From: an uncultured Rhodospirillaceae bacterium
GTDB taxonomy: Bacteria; Pseudomonadota; Alphaproteobacteria; Azospirillales; Azospirillaceae
Length of the DNA: 64,000 bases
NCBI GenBank assembly: GCA_937927415.1
Contig: CALBDS010000032.1
Coordinates: 62,001 to 126,000, forward strand
Direction of reading: 5' to 3'
Below are positions 50,662 to 61,057 of the stretch, piece after piece. Under the pieces are notes generated by a model. That model was not told the origin of the DNA and searched no databases. It saw only the letters and a list, made by a program, of their open reading frames with translations. Each line of letters opens with the position of its first letter. The stretch's first letter is position 1. Made by a program: the position numbers and the translations under genes.

Positions 50662-51561
50662 ATGGAGCAGACGGGACTTGGGGTGCTGCTGGCGGTGGCG
50701 GGCGGTGCCGCGGCCGGTGCCGGGCTGACCGCCGCCGCGCTGATGCGCTGGCGCCGTCAGCGCGACACGGCGCTGGCCGAGCGGGACCGGCTGCGGGGTG
50801 AGGCGGGGCGGCTGGCCGCCGATCTCGCCACCGCCCGAACCAATGCCGACAGCGACCGCCAGTCCAAGGCCCAGTTCATCGCCACCATCAGCCACGAGTT
50901 GCGCACGCCGCTCAACGCCATCATCGGCTTTTCCGAAATCATCGAGGCGGAGGTGATGGGGCCGGTGGGGGAAAAGCTCTACGTCAGCTATGCCGGCGAC
51001 ATCCGCGAAAGTGCGGTGCATCTGCTGGAACTCATCAACACCATCCTCGACATCGCCAACGCCGACGGCGGCGGGGGGCACATGACCGAACGGCCGGTGT
51101 CGCCCGCCGCCCTGGTCACCGCCTGCCTGCGGCTGATGCGCGACCGGGCGGACCGGGGCGGGGTGACGCTGACCGCGGTGGTGGACGACGCCACCCCGGC
51201 GGTGATGGCCGACGAGGGGATGGTCATGCGGATGATGGACAACGTGCTGTCCAACGCCGTCAAATTCACCCCCGCCGGCGGCACCGTCACCGTGACGGTG
51301 GCCGACGATGCGGGCGGCGGGCTGGTGGTGCGCGTTGCCGACACCGGCATCGGCATCCCGGCCGAAGCGCAGGAACGCATCTTCGACCCCTTCTTCCAGG
51401 TCGATGGGCGGCTGAACCGCCATTACGAAGGAGCCGGGCTGGGATTGCCGCTGACCCGTGCGCTGGTGCAGCGCCATGGCGGCACCATCACCCTGGACAG
51501 CACCCCCGGTCAGGGTACCACCGTCAGCCTGCGGTTCCCCCCCGAACGGGTTCTGCGATAG
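50662..51561 (+). CDS. Membrane-anchored sensor histidine kinase
   Basis: 299 residues. One N-terminal membrane helix (about 4-26), a short coiled linker, then a compact kinase core: H78 in TISHELRTPLNAI, N-box [23 protein letters not shown] and GAGLGLPLTRALVQRHGG. There is no periplasmic sensing domain, so the input is unclear; this may work with another sensor. The linker has the same FIATISHELRTPLNAI style as related kinases. ATG 50662 lies 15 bp after GGCG-rich sequence; no strong ribosome site. Confidence 0.9.
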   Translation: MEQTGLGVLLAVAGGAAAGAGLTAAALMRWRRQRDTALAERDRLRGEAGRLAADLATARTNADSDRQSKAQFIATISHELRTPLNAIIGFSEIIEAEVMGPVGEKLYVSYAGDIRESAVHLLELINTILDIANADGGGGHMTERPVSPAALVTACLRLMRDRADRGGVTLTAVVDDATPAVMADEGMVMRMMDNVLSNAVKFTPAGGTVTVTVADDAGGGLVVRVADTGIGIPAEAQERIFDPFFQVDGRLNRHYEGAGLGLPLTRALVQRHGGTITLDSTPGQGTTVSLRFPPERVLR

Positions 51562-51709
51562 GCGGGTGCGTTTTCCCGCCGATTTCTGCTGTGGTGTCCC
51601 GGACCCATAGAGTATCGTCGTCGGGACATACCCTTTTATTCCGGCTGCCCTTTTATTCCGTTTTCATGACACCGGCGGCATTTCTGATGCTCACAATCAC
51701 CCACCGCCC

Positions 51710-54631
51710 ATGACCCTGGCCGATCCATCCGCCCCCGTCCCGCCACCCGTTCCGCCCGCCGCCCCCCCGTCCACGGCGCCGGTGGTGCGTTTCGGCATCC
51801 GCGGGCGGCTGTTCATCGCGGTGATGGGGGTGGCGGGGATGATCCTGCTGGGCAGTGCCGTGTCGTGGCTGGGGTACGGCACGGTGCAGGGGCTGCTGGA
51901 CGGGATGCTGGGGCAGAGCTTCCCGCGCGTCACCGCCGCCCTGAAGCTGGCCGAAGCCTCCAGCCGCCTGATCGCCACCCTGCCCAGCCTGGACGTGGCG
52001 GAAAACCATTTGCAGCGGGAAAGCACCGCCTTTGCCCTTCAGCAGCAGGCGCAGCGGCTCAAACGTCTGCTGGACCAGCTTGGCCGCGGCGACGGGCGGG
52101 AGGAGTTGCCGGAACTCCGCCAGCTTGTGGACGCCCTAGCCGCCACCGTGCCGCAGCAGGACACCCTGGCCGAACGGCGGCTGGAACTGGGGCAACGGCT
52201 GTCCAGCGCCGGGGAAACCCTCCAGATCCTGCGCCGCGACTACCGCGGGGTTTTGGGCGACCTGCTGCCGCGGGCCATGCCGGGGGTGCCCGGCGCCGCG
52301 GTGCTGCCGCCCGCCCCCGACCGTCCGCCCGCGGACGCGCCGCCCGATCCGTTGATGGAGGCGCTGCGCGGGGTGGACGGGCTGCTGGACCAGTTGTCGC
52401 GGGTCGAAGCGACGGTGCGGGCGGAGTCGGTGGCCGACGACCGCCGCGCCTTCGTCCAGGGGGCGGCGCGTCTGGACGCGGCCGTCGCCCATCTGCCGCC
52501 CGATCCGTCGCTGGTGGCGCTGCGCGCCGTGGCCCACGGGGTGGTGGCGCTGGGCAGCGGCGAGGGCAGCCTGTTCGACATCCGCGAATCACAGCTTCGG
52601 CTGATCCCCGAGATCGCCGCCCTGACCCGTCAGACCCACCGCATGGCCGCCCGCCTGTCGATCATCGTCGGACGGCTGGTGGATTCGGCGGAGGCCGAGG
52701 CCCAGCGCGCCGGCGCCACCGCCGCCGCGGAACTGTCCGCCGGGCGCCGGCTGGTGCTGCTGATCGCGCTGGCCACCGTGCTGGGGCCGGTGCTGTTCCT
52801 GTGGACCTGGATCGGGCGGGGGATGGTGTCGCGGCTGAAGGCGCTGGCCGGGGCCATGCACGCCATCGCCGACGGGCGGCTGGACACCCCGATTCCCGCC
52901 TCGCGCAGTCATTTTTCCGGCGCCGACGAGATCACCGGCATGGCCGGCGCGCTGGAGGTGTTCCGTGACGCCACCGTCCAGCTTCGCGCCCAGGGGGAGG
53001 TGCTGCGTCGCAGCCGCGCCGAACTGGAACGGGCCAAGGAAACCGCGGAAGCCTCAAGCCAGGCCAAGAGCGAGTTTCTGGCGGTGATGAGCCACGAAAT
53101 CCGCACGCCGATGAACGGCATCATCGGCATGGCCCATCTGCTGCTGGACACCGGGCTGACCGCCCAGCAGCGCGACTATGCCGACACCGTGCGGCAGTCG
53201 GGCGAAGCGTTGCTGGCGATCCTGAACGACGTGCTGGATTTCTCCAAGCTGGAAGCCGGGCGGCTGGAATTCGACGACGCCCCCTTCGACCTGCACCGCA
53301 CGCTGGCCGGCATCATGTCGCTGATGGGCGCGCGGGCGGAGGAAAAGGGGCTGGGGCTGTCGCTGTCGGTGGATGAGAGCGTGCCCACGGCGGTGGCCGG
53401 CGATGCGGTGCGGCTGCGGCAGGTGCTGCTGAACCTGATCGGCAACGCCATCAAATTCACCGAAACCGGTGGCGTGACCGTCAGCGTCACCGTCACCCAG
53501 CGGGATTCCGCGCGTGTGCGCCTGTCCTTTGCCGTGGCCGACACCGGCATCGGCATCCCCGCCGACGCCATGGGCAAGCTGTTCCGGTCCTTTTCCCAGG
53601 CCGACAGTTCCATCACCCGCCGGTTCGGCGGCACCGGGCTGGGGCTGGCCATCTGCAAGCGGCTGGTGGAACTGCAAGGCGGGCTGATCGGGGCGGAGAG
53701 CGAACCGGGGCAGGGCAGCCGGTTCTGGTTCGAACTGCCGTTCCGGGTGGCGCGGGTGTCGGTCCCCGACTCCGGAGCCGCCCCCGCCGCAGCCCGCGTG
53801 TGCGCTCCGCTGCAGGTGCTGCTGGCCGAAGACACGCTGGTCAACCAGCGGGTGGCGGTGGCGCTGCTGGAACGCCAGGGCCACAGCGTCCGGGTGGTGT
53901 CCGACGGTGCCGCGGCGGTGGAGGCGGTGAAGCGCGAACGCTATGACCTGATCCTGATGGACGTGCACATGCCGGTGATGGACGGGCTGACGGCGACGCG
54001 GGCCATCCGTGACTTGCCCGGCCCGCAAGGCGCGCTGCCCATCGTCGCCCTGACCGCCGCCGCCAGCCTGTCGGAGAATCAGGCCTGCCGCGATGCCGGC
54101 ATGGACGATGTGGTCGCCAAGCCCTTCCGGCCCGAGGATCTTTATGCCGCCCTGGCCCGCTGGGCGCCCGACCGGGCGGTGATGCCGCTTTCGTCGGCGC
54201 GGGCGCCCGTCGGCGGGGTTCTGGTGCCGGCCATGGCGGCGGACACCGACAGCGAGCCGCCGGTGTTCGACCCGTCCATCGTCGAATTCGCCTTCGGCGG
54301 TATGTCCACCGAGGTCCGCATGATGCTGACCGAATTCCACGGCTCCATCGCCGGGATGACGGCGCAGATCCGCCGGTCGCTCGACACCATGTCCGGCGTG
54401 GATGGCGACTCGGCGTCCTCCCTGGATGCCGCCCGCCGCACCGCCCACGCCGCCGCCGGCAGTGCCGGCAGCATGGGGGCCTTGCGCCTGCGCCGCCGTT
54501 TGTCGGATGTGGAAAGCCACCTGCTGGCCGGTCGCTCTGACGAGGCCGCCGCCGCCCTGACCGCCGCCGAAGCCGCCTTGCGCGAACTGTCCGCCGCCCT
54601 GGCCGGGCAGGGCGTGCCGATGGAAGCGTGA
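51710..54631 (+). CDS. Hybrid sensor histidine kinase with receiver and HPt domains
   Basis: 973 residues. A proline-rich N terminus, TM1 (about 29-60), an extended periplasmic helical domain, TM2 (about 345-365), HAMP (about 367-425), HisKA with H462 in [13 protein letters not shown], ATPase ([27 protein letters not shown]), a receiver domain with D751 in [13 protein letters not shown], and a C-terminal HPt with H913 in [14 protein letters not shown]. This is a complete phosphorelay in one protein (His-Asp-His) of the kind that feeds a separate response regulator. None is nearby. Confidence 0.95.
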   Translation: MTLADPSAPVPPPVPPAAPPSTAPVVRFGIRGRLFIAVMGVAGMILLGSAVSWLGYGTVQGLLDGMLGQSFPRVTAALKLAEASSRLIATLPSLDVAENHLQRESTAFALQQQAQRLKRLLDQLGRGDGREELPELRQLVDALAATVPQQDTLAERRLELGQRLSSAGETLQILRRDYRGVLGDLLPRAMPGVPGAAVLPPAPDRPPADAPPDPLMEALRGVDGLLDQLSRVEATVRAESVADDRRAFVQGAARLDAAVAHLPPDPSLVALRAVAHGVVALGSGEGSLFDIRESQLRLIPEIAALTRQTHRMAARLSIIVGRLVDSAEAEAQRAGATAAAELSAGRRLVLLIALATVLGPVLFLWTWIGRGMVSRLKALAGAMHAIADGRLDTPIPASRSHFSGADEITGMAGALEVFRDATVQLRAQGEVLRRSRAELERAKETAEASSQAKSEFLAVMSHEIRTPMNGIIGMAHLLLDTGLTAQQRDYADTVRQSGEALLAILNDVLDFSKLEAGRLEFDDAPFDLHRTLAGIMSLMGARAEEKGLGLSLSVDESVPTAVAGDAVRLRQVLLNLIGNAIKFTETGGVTVSVTVTQRDSARVRLSFAVADTGIGIPADAMGKLFRSFSQADSSITRRFGGTGLGLAICKRLVELQGGLIGAESEPGQGSRFWFELPFRVARVSVPDSGAAPAAARVCAPLQVLLAEDTLVNQRVAVALLERQGHSVRVVSDGAAAVEAVKRERYDLILMDVHMPVMDGLTATRAIRDLPGPQGALPIVALTAAASLSENQACRDAGMDDVVAKPFRPEDLYAALARWAPDRAVMPLSSARAPVGGVLVPAMAADTDSEPPVFDPSIVEFAFGGMSTEVRMMLTEFHGSIAGMTAQIRRSLDTMSGVDGDSASSLDAARRTAHAAAGSAGSMGALRLRRRLSDVESHLLAGRSDEAAAALTAAEAALRELSAALAGQGVPMEA

Positions 54632-54710
54632 GACGCCGCTTCGCAACTCTCGGACAACGAACGCGGGTTCATTTGCTCTCCCCTCACCGGGGAGAGGGGG
54701 GTGTCCCAAC

Positions 54711-54748
54711 AAGAAAGGCCCCCGTCCGCAGGGACGGGGGCCTTTCTT
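54711..54748. terminator. Bidirectional Rho-independent terminator
   Basis: Perfect 17-bp stem (AAGAAAGGCCCCCGTCC and its complement) with a GCAG loop, A-rich start and T-rich end. It serves both the hybrid kinase gene and the convergent cold-shock gene. Confidence 0.9.
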
Positions 54749-54780
54749 GCATCGGGCCGGTGTTATGGGGCCGGATCCGG

Positions 54781-55506
54781 TCAGGCCGGCTCGACCGACA
54801 CCGCTTCCGGTCCCTTTTCGCCCTGGCGAACGGTCACATGGACGCGCTGCTTTTCGCTCAGCGTCGCCATGCCGGACCGTTCCACCGCGCGCACGTGCAC
54901 GAAGATGTCGCGCCCGCCGGTGTCGGGGGTGATGAAACCATAGCCCTTGCCGGCATCAAACCACTTCACGGTGCCGTCGGTGGCGGTGGTTTCGCCGCTG
55001 TCGGCGAAGCCGCCGCGGCGCTGACCGCCGCCGAAGCCGCCGCGGTCACCACCGAAACGGTCGCCGCCCCGGTCGCGGTCGCCGCCCCGGTCGCCGCCGA
55101 AACGGTCGCCCCCGAAGCCGCCGCGCCCGCCGTCGCGGTTACCGAAACCGCCCCGGTCGCTTCCGAAACGGTCACCGCCCCGGTCGCCGAAGCCGCCGCG
55201 TTCGGGCCGCGGACCGCGGGGGGTGGAGGGACGGGCGGTGGAGGTATCGACCGAATGCAGGGCGCTGACCTGGGCACCCTTGCGCCCTTCGGTCAGATCC
55301 ACCACGACGGTGGTGCCTTCGGGAAGGGAATCATGGCCGGCGCCGGCCACGATCGACGCGGGCAGCAGGGCATCGGGCGACCCGTCGGACGGACGGACGA
55401 ATCCAAAGCCACGGTTGGGATCGAACCACTTGACGGTGGCGGTGAGTTCCGTTGCCAGCACATTGGGCTGGCGGAAAACATGACGGGGCGGTTGACTGTT
55501 GCGCAT
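54781..55506 (-). CDS. Double cold-shock-domain protein with RGG-rich linker
   Basis: 241 residues. CSD1 (about 16-85; ATVKWFDPNRGFGFVRP) and CSD2 (about 175-240; GTVKWFDAGKGYGFITPD, DIFVHVRAVERSG) flank a Gly/Arg/Asp-rich segment of repeated GGFGGDR and RGGDRFG units (about 92-170). CSD2 has the RNP-type aromatic residues, while CSD1 is less canonical at its second motif. The layout is suited to single-stranded nucleic-acid binding, with the RGG linker possibly driving condensation. ATG 55506 is the likely start. Confidence 0.92.
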   Translation of the reverse strand: MRNSQPPRHVFRQPNVLATELTATVKWFDPNRGFGFVRPSDGSPDALLPASIVAGAGHDSLPEGTTVVVDLTEGRKGAQVSALHSVDTSTARPSTPRGPRPERGGFGDRGGDRFGSDRGGFGNRDGGRGGFGGDRFGGDRGGDRDRGGDRFGGDRGGFGGGQRRGGFADSGETTATDGTVKWFDAGKGYGFITPDTGGRDIFVHVRAVERSGMATLSEKQRVHVTVRQGEKGPEAVSVEPA

Positions 55507-55725
55507 GGGAAGATGTGCTCGGCTCAAGTGCACGGAAGGCGTCGGGTATGAGGCGACGTGTAGCACAAATCGCCCCGTTGTGCCGCTGGCGCAAGTCTTA
55601 AACCCGAAAAATAGCGCATGCCCCCCTTGATTCCGGTCAAGCCCCCGGCTGGGAGGTGGTGCTTAGGTGGCGGGAGAGGCACCCTTTGGTGTTTGGGCTG
55701 GTGCGGCTGTGGACGGGTACCCGCG

Positions 55726-56433
55726 ATGATGTCCGCTCTCGATGGTTTTTTCGGCTTGACCGTTGCCTATCCCGTGGCGGCCCTGGTGCTGGTCGTCAGC
55801 CACGCGGTCCCCTCCTGGCCGGGGGTGCGGCCGTGGCTGGTGGCGCGGCTGGGGCGGGCGGGGTTCGTGACGCTCTATTCCCTGCTGTCGCTGGCGGCCC
55901 TGGCGCTGTTCGTGGGCGCCTATGGCCGGGCGGATACGGCGGTGGTGTTCCGGCCGCCCGCCTGGGCGGCACCGCTGGCGGTGGCGCTGATGCCGCTGGT
56001 CTTCACCCTGGTGGTCTGCCGCATCACCACGCCGTTCGGCCCGGCCGGCGACCCCCATCCGCCGCGCGGCGTCTACCGCATCACCCGCGCGCCGGGGTCG
56101 CTGGGGCTTTTGCTGTGGGCCGGGCTGCACCTGCTGGCGACGGGCGACAGCCGCCGGCTGGTGCTGTTCGCCACCATGGCGGTGATCGCCGTGATCGCCA
56201 TCGTCAAGAACGGCTGGCTTCTGCGCCGTGCCGCGACCGATGGCGCCCGGCGGATGCGGGCCGTCCCTGTGATTCCCAGCACCACCCCGTCCGGCCGCCG
56301 CCCGGCAACCTGGATGGCGGCGGTGCGGGAAACCGGCCCCTGGCGCCCGCTGGCCGGGGTGGCGGCGTGGGCGGCGATGCTGGCCGTCCATCCTCACCTG
56401 TTCGGTGTCGATCCCCTGTTCTGGCTGTCTTGA
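55726..56433 (+). CDS. nnrU: NnrU family protein
   Basis: 235-residue membrane protein with about six helices of the NnrU family, associated with nitric-oxide/nitrite reduction in denitrifiers. Typical features include SHAVPSWPGVRPWLVARLG, ITRAPGSLGLLLWAGLHLLATG and IVKNGWLLRRAATDG. No haem ligands can be pinned down. Start ATG 55726 (or 55729). It is followed 28 bp later by a DUF2249 gene, a partnership seen in NO-related loci, so both may act in nitrogen-oxide metabolism. Confidence 0.85.
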   Translation: MMSALDGFFGLTVAYPVAALVLVVSHAVPSWPGVRPWLVARLGRAGFVTLYSLLSLAALALFVGAYGRADTAVVFRPPAWAAPLAVALMPLVFTLVVCRITTPFGPAGDPHPPRGVYRITRAPGSLGLLLWAGLHLLATGDSRRLVLFATMAVIAVIAIVKNGWLLRRAATDGARRMRAVPVIPSTTPSGRRPATWMAAVRETGPWRPLAGVAAWAAMLAVHPHLFGVDPLFWLS

Positions 56434-56461
56434 GCGTTTTCCCCCCGGAGGCTTCCCCATC

Positions 56462-57067
56462 ATGACCCATCCCCCCGCCCCTGCTCCCGTCACCGGGACC
56501 AACGACTGGTTCGCCCAGGCGGACTCCGCCGCCGGAACCGTGTGCATCGACGTGCGCCCGCTGCTGACGGCGGGCACCGATCCGTTCGTGACGGTGATGG
56601 CGGTCACCACCCAGGTGGAACCGGGCGGATTTCTGGTGATCGACGCGCCGTTCGATCCGGCACCGCTGCGCCGGGTGCTGGCCGGCAAGGGCTTCGCATC
56701 CCAGGGGCGGGAGGTGGCGCCCGGCCATTGGCGCATTTGCTGCCGGCGCGAGGGCGGCACCGACGCCCCCATCCCGTCCCCCCGCCTGCCGGGGGAGGTG
56801 TGGCGGGAAGGGGCGGTGGTTCACATCGACGTGCGCGGCATGGTCCCGCCCGGTCCGCTCAACGCCGTTCTGCGGCTGATGGAGCAGGAGCCGGACCGGG
56901 TGCTGATCGCCCATCTGGACCGAGACCCAGTGCTGCTCTACGCCGAGGCCGAAGCCCGCGGGTGGGAGCGGGTGGGGGTATCCACCATCGACGGCGAGGT
57001 GCGGGTGGTTCTGCGCCGCACCCCGTCGGCGGAGGACGGCGCGCCCGCCGAGGGGCGCGCCGGGTAA
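56462..57067 (+). CDS. DUF2249 domain protein (two copies)
   Basis: 201 residues holding two related halves of the DUF2249 type, each with a conserved start (IDVRPLL and IDVRGMVPPGPL) and glycine-rich turns. The first half has GFLVIDAPFDPAPLRRVLAGKG, the second NAVLRLMEQEPDRVLIAHL. No membrane segment. DUF2249 proteins are frequent near nitric oxide and denitrification genes; biochemical activity is unknown. ATG 56462 has CCGGAGG upstream. Its stop directly abuts that of cobT on the other strand. Confidence 0.82.
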   Translation: MTHPPAPAPVTGTNDWFAQADSAAGTVCIDVRPLLTAGTDPFVTVMAVTTQVEPGGFLVIDAPFDPAPLRRVLAGKGFASQGREVAPGHWRICCRREGGTDAPIPSPRLPGEVWREGAVVHIDVRGMVPPGPLNAVLRLMEQEPDRVLIAHLDRDPVLLYAEAEARGWERVGVSTIDGEVRVVLRRTPSAEDGAPAEGRAG

Positions 57068-58099
57068 TCAGCCCTCGGCGCGGTTGCTGACGCCGGCTTG
57101 GGCAAAGGTCGCCATGCCGGCATGGCACACGGCGGCGGCGCGCAGCAGCGGAATCGCCAGCGTGGCGCCCGACGCCTCGCCCAGCCGCATGTCGAAATCC
57201 AGCAGCGGGCGCTTGCCCAGGATGTCGAGCAGGCGGGTGTGCCCCGGCTCCACCGAACGGTGCGACACCACGCAATGGTCCAGCGCCCGGCGGTCGGCCT
57301 TGAACAGCACGGCGGCGGCGACGGTGCAGGCGAAGCCGTCCAGCACGACCGGAACGCGGGCCATGCGCGCGGCCAGGATGGCCCCGGCGATGGCCGCCAG
57401 CTCATACCCGCCCAGGCAGCGCAGCGCCTCGAACGGATCGTCCTTGGCCGAGGGGTTGGCGGCAAGGCCGGCGTTCACCGCGTCGATCTTGCGGGCCAGA
57501 CCGGCATCGTCCACGCCGGTGCCGCGGCCCACCCAGTCGGCGGCCTCCCCGCCGAACAGGGCGCAGGCGATGGCGGCGGCGGCGGTGGAGTTGCCGATCC
57601 CCATCTCCCCCAGCCCCAGCAGGGAAATCCCCATCTCGCACGCCATCATGCCATAGGCCATGGCGCGGCAGCATTCATCCTCGTCCATGGCCGGACCCTG
57701 GGTGAAATCCCGCGTGGGGTTGTCCAGGTCCAGTTCATAGACGCGCAGGTCGGCGTCGGCCACCCGGCAGATCTGGTTCACCGACGCACCGCCGTTCTGG
57801 AAATTGGCGACCATCTGGGCGGTGACCTCGGTGGGATAGGCCGACACCCCGCGGGCGGCCACGCCATGGTTGCCGGCGAACACCGCCACCCGCGGCGCGC
57901 GCACCACCGGCGGGTGCTGACCCTGCCAGGTGGACAGCCATTCCGCCAGCTCCTCCAGCCGGCCCAGCGATCCCGGCGGCTTGGTCAGCGTGCGTTCACG
58001 CGACACGGCGGCGGTGGCGGCCCCCAGATCGGGACCGGGCAGGTTGCGCACCAGGGCGCGCATTTCCTCGAACGACAGGGCGGGTTCGGGCGTGCTCAT
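57068..58099 (-). CDS. cobT: Nicotinate-nucleotide-dimethylbenzimidazole phosphoribosyltransferase
   Basis: 343-residue CobT, which makes alpha-ribazole phosphate for the lower ligand of cobalamin. The N terminus has LTKPPGSLGRLEELAEWL, then VFAGNHGVAARGVSAYP, GEMGIGNSTAAAAI and the catalytic base E308 in RLGEASGATLAIPLL. Length and motifs are standard. It is divergent from cobS, and the 205-bp gap between them shows no convincing cobalamin riboswitch. Confidence 0.97.
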   Translation of the reverse strand: MSTPEPALSFEEMRALVRNLPGPDLGAATAAVSRERTLTKPPGSLGRLEELAEWLSTWQGQHPPVVRAPRVAVFAGNHGVAARGVSAYPTEVTAQMVANFQNGGASVNQICRVADADLRVYELDLDNPTRDFTQGPAMDEDECCRAMAYGMMACEMGISLLGLGEMGIGNSTAAAAIACALFGGEAADWVGRGTGVDDAGLARKIDAVNAGLAANPSAKDDPFEALRCLGGYELAAIAGAILAARMARVPVVLDGFACTVAAAVLFKADRRALDHCVVSHRSVEPGHTRLLDILGKRPLLDFDMRLGEASGATLAIPLLRAAAVCHAGMATFAQAGVSNRAEG

Positions 58100-58304
58100 G
58101 GACAACGGACCTTGGCAGGAGAAGAGAGAGAAAAGCGCCAGGGGAAACCAAGCGGCGTGATGGGAAAACGGCGGGACATTGGCAGGATTTCCGCCCGCCG
58201 TCAAAGCGGTTGGCGGCTTTGTTCCAGGCATGGGGCCGCCGGCTTCCGGCCCCTTCCGGCGCGGCTCTCTTGCGCCGTGCGGTGCGGGGCCGTACACCCG
58301 GTTC

Positions 58305-59120
58305 ATGGACGGTCTTTCCCCACCCCCCCACCCGCGTTCCCGCCTTATGGGCTGGCGCGCCGAACTGATCCTGGCGGTGATCTTTCTGACCCGCCTGCCC
58401 CTGTCGCTGCGCCACGGCCCCGACCCGGCCATGCACGCCCGCTGCATGGGCTGGTTCCCGCTGGTGGGGGCGGGAATCGGGCTGGCCGGCGGCGGGGTGC
58501 TGGCAACGGCGCTGGCGCTGCACCTGCCGCCGTTGGCGGGCGGGCTGCTGGCGCTGGGGGCCATGGCGCTGCTGACCGGCGCCCTGCACGAAGACGGGCT
58601 GGCCGATCTGGCCGATGGGCTGGGCGGCGGGCGCACCCGTGAACGCGCGCTGGAGATCATGCGCGACAGCCGGGTCGGTTCGTTCGGGGCGCTGGCGCTG
58701 GTGCTGGTGGTCGGGCTGCGGGCGGCGGCGCTGGCAGCGTTCCTGTCGCCCGCGGTGGCGCTGGCGGTGCCGGCGGTGGCCGCGTCGGTGTCGCGCGCCC
58801 TGCTGCCGGTCATCGCCTGGATCATGGAGCCGGCGCGCAAGGATGGGCTGGCGGCATCCCAGGGCAGCCCGCCGGGCCGCCGGGTGGTGCTGGCGCTGAT
58901 GCTGGCGGGCGGGGTGACGCTGGCGGGGGTGGCCGCGGCGGGGCTGCCGTGGGCCATGCTGGCGCTGGTGCCGGCGGCGGGGGCGCTGGGGGCCGGGGTG
59001 GTGGCGCTGATGGCCCTGCGCCGGCTGAAGGGCTACACCGGCGACGTGTTCGGTGCCGCCCAGCAGGTGGCGGAAACCGCGATTCTCCTGGCGTTCTCGG
59101 CGCTGGCGGCGGTGCCATGA
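58305..59120 (+). CDS. cobS: Adenosylcobinamide-GDP ribazoletransferase (cobalamin synthase)
   Basis: 271-residue membrane enzyme joining adenosylcobinamide-GDP and alpha-ribazole. Metal-binding [25 protein letters not shown] (residues split into the [12 protein letters not shown] and DSR parts) and [13 protein letters not shown] are plain. About six hydrophobic helices. The start is probably ATG 58305; ATG 58347 (MGWRAEL) is an alternative. Overlaps cobC (ATGA). Confidence 0.95.
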   Translation: MDGLSPPPHPRSRLMGWRAELILAVIFLTRLPLSLRHGPDPAMHARCMGWFPLVGAGIGLAGGGVLATALALHLPPLAGGLLALGAMALLTGALHEDGLADLADGLGGGRTRERALEIMRDSRVGSFGALALVLVVGLRAAALAAFLSPAVALAVPAVAASVSRALLPVIAWIMEPARKDGLAASQGSPPGRRVVLALMLAGGVTLAGVAAAGLPWAMLALVPAAGALGAGVVALMALRRLKGYTGDVFGAAQQVAETAILLAFSALAAVP

Positions 59121-59731
59121 CCGTCACCCGCTGGTGGCTGATCCGCCACGCCCCGGTCATCAACCCCGACCACCGCGTTTATGGCCGGAGCGAGGTGCCC
59201 GCCGACCTGTCCGGCACCGCCGCCCTGGCCGCGCTGCGCGCGGTGCTGCCGGCGGGGGCGCGGTGGCTGACGACGGCGCTGTCCCGCACCCGCGATACCG
59301 CCGTCGCGTTGGGCGGCGTCGATCCCGTGGTCGAACCGGACCTGCTGGAGCAGGATTTCGGTGTGTGGCAGGGCATGACGTGGGACGCCATCGCCACCGT
59401 CCATCCCCAGACTTCCGCCCGGTTCTGGGACGATCCGGTCGCGTCGGCGCCCGCCGGCGGGGAAAGCTTCGAATCGGTGGTTCGCCGGGCGCAAGCGGCG
59501 CTGCTGCGTCATTCCCACGAACCGGGGGATGTGGTGGCGGTCATCCACGCCGGCCCCATCCGGGCGGCGGTGGCGGTGGCGCTGGGCATTCCGGCGGCCC
59601 ATGTGCTGCCGGTGCGCATCGATCCCCTGTCCCTGACCCGGCTGGACCGGGTGTCGGTGGCGGGGGGGAATCCCGTCTGGCGCCTGTGTGGGATCAACCT
59701 GCCGCCGGGGGCTGCGCTGTCGCCGCCCTAA
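59117..59731 (+). CDS. cobC: Alpha-ribazole phosphatase, histidine phosphatase family
   Basis: 204 residues. Phosphoglycerate-mutase-like fold with the catalytic RHA motif (LIRHAPV, H11), an early substrate-binding [32 protein letters not shown] and the second histidine in [17 protein letters not shown]. It follows cobS with a four-base overlap, so it probably dephosphorylates alpha-ribazole phosphate made by CobT. Context makes CobC more likely than a general phosphatase. Confidence 0.92.
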   Translation: MTVTRWWLIRHAPVINPDHRVYGRSEVPADLSGTAALAALRAVLPAGARWLTTALSRTRDTAVALGGVDPVVEPDLLEQDFGVWQGMTWDAIATVHPQTSARFWDDPVASAPAGGESFESVVRRAQAALLRHSHEPGDVVAVIHAGPIRAAVAVALGIPAAHVLPVRIDPLSLTRLDRVSVAGGNPVWRLCGINLPPGAALSPP

Positions 59732-59900
59732 GTTTTATTAATATTTGTTTTATTGCTGCACCCGATAATTTTCGATTTTGACATGGTGGGGAAAAGATAA
59801 AATGCAAAACAGCCAAGGCGATGATTGACGTGTGAATGGACGTTATCAACGAAAAGAGCTAATCTTCCAAGGAGCGCGTCCTTCTTTTCCTTGGGTGGCC

Positions 59901-61046
59901 ATGCTGTCTCCAGAGGCCCGGATTTCCGGGGCTTATGCCCTGGCTTCGGGGATATGGATTTTGTGCTCCGATTGGGCGCTGGCGTTCATTCCTGGCGGCT
60001 CCGCCCCTTTTGTGCAGAGCAGCAAGGGGTTGGCGTTCGTTCTGTTCACCGCCACGGTTCTGTATGCCGGTCTGCGGCGGGAATTCCGCCGGCGTTCGGC
60101 GGTGACGGCGGCCTTGCGGGCCGCGTATGACCGGGTGGAACAGGCCAACGCCGAACTGCAGTCCCTGGTCGATCACTTGCCGGATGTGTTTCTGCGCACC
60201 ACCCTCGATGGGCGGGTGGAGATGGCCTCGGTCCATTGCCTGGCGGAATTCGGCTACAGCGCCGATGAACTGATCGGGCAGTCACTTGCCATTCTCGATG
60301 CCGAACCCGGCCGGCACGATCGGTTCATGAAGGCGCTGCGCCGGGACGGCGGGCGGGTCAACCATCATGAAGCGCCCTTCCGCCGCAAGGACGGCACGCT
60401 GGTGTGGATGTCGATCAACGCCTATCTGCGCTACGGCCCCGATGGGCACCCGGTCGGCATCGATGCCATCGCCCGCAACGTCACCCGCCGCCGTGCGCTG
60501 GAGGAACGCTTGCGCCATCTGGCCGGACATGACGCCCTGACGGGCCTGTGCAACCGGATGCGGCTGGAAGACCGGCTGGGCCACGCCATCCGCCGGTCCC
60601 GCCGCGACGGGCGCGGGCTGGCGCTGCTGTACATGGATCTGGACGGCTTCAAGGCGGTCAACGACACCTATGGCCACCACAGCGGCGACCATCTGCTGGT
60701 GACGGTGGCGGAACGGCTGCGCTCGGTCTTGCGCGAAAGCGACACCATCGCCCGCATGGGCGGCGATGAATTCGCCGTGGTGCTGGAAGGCGGGGTGACC
60801 GTCGAGGGGGCGGTGGTGGTGGCGGAAAAGCTGATCGCCCTGGCCGCCACCCCTTATCCCGGCATCGCGCTGGGGGTGACGGCCAGCATCGGCATCGCGC
60901 TGTTTCCCGGCGATGCCGATTCCACCGAAGCCCTGCTGCGCGCCGCCGATGCCGCCATGTATCAGGCCAAGCACGACGGCAAGAACCGCTACACCCTGGC
61001 CGCTCCGTCCTCCGTGCCGGCGGTGGTTTCTCCGCCGGATCCGTAA
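59901..61046 (+). CDS. Membrane PAS-GGDEF diguanylate cyclase
   Basis: About 381 residues: two membrane helices (about 10-30 and 46-62), a PAS domain (about 85-200; LVDHLPDVFLRTTLDGR) and a GGDEF domain (about 215-370; HDALTGLCNRM, RMGGDEFAVVLEG). The active-site GGDEF is intact, so it should synthesise cyclic-di-GMP. No EAL domain follows. The reading from 59832 (GTG) to 59901 is AT-rich with non-host codon use, so the ATG at 59901 is preferred. Confidence 0.93.
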   Translation: MLSPEARISGAYALASGIWILCSDWALAFIPGGSAPFVQSSKGLAFVLFTATVLYAGLRREFRRRSAVTAALRAAYDRVEQANAELQSLVDHLPDVFLRTTLDGRVEMASVHCLAEFGYSADELIGQSLAILDAEPGRHDRFMKALRRDGGRVNHHEAPFRRKDGTLVWMSINAYLRYGPDGHPVGIDAIARNVTRRRALEERLRHLAGHDALTGLCNRMRLEDRLGHAIRRSRRDGRGLALLYMDLDGFKAVNDTYGHHSGDHLLVTVAERLRSVLRESDTIARMGGDEFAVVLEGGVTVEGAVVVAEKLIALAATPYPGIALGVTASIGIALFPGDADSTEALLRAADAAMYQAKHDGKNRYTLAAPSSVPAVVSPPDP

Positions 61047-61057
61047 GGCCCGCCGCT

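Noticed and set aside
58100..58304. Possible cobalamin riboswitch between cobT and cobS
   Set aside because: The gap has a GGCGGG/CCCGCC hairpin, but the B12-box and core elements of the cobalamin riboswitch could not be aligned on either strand.
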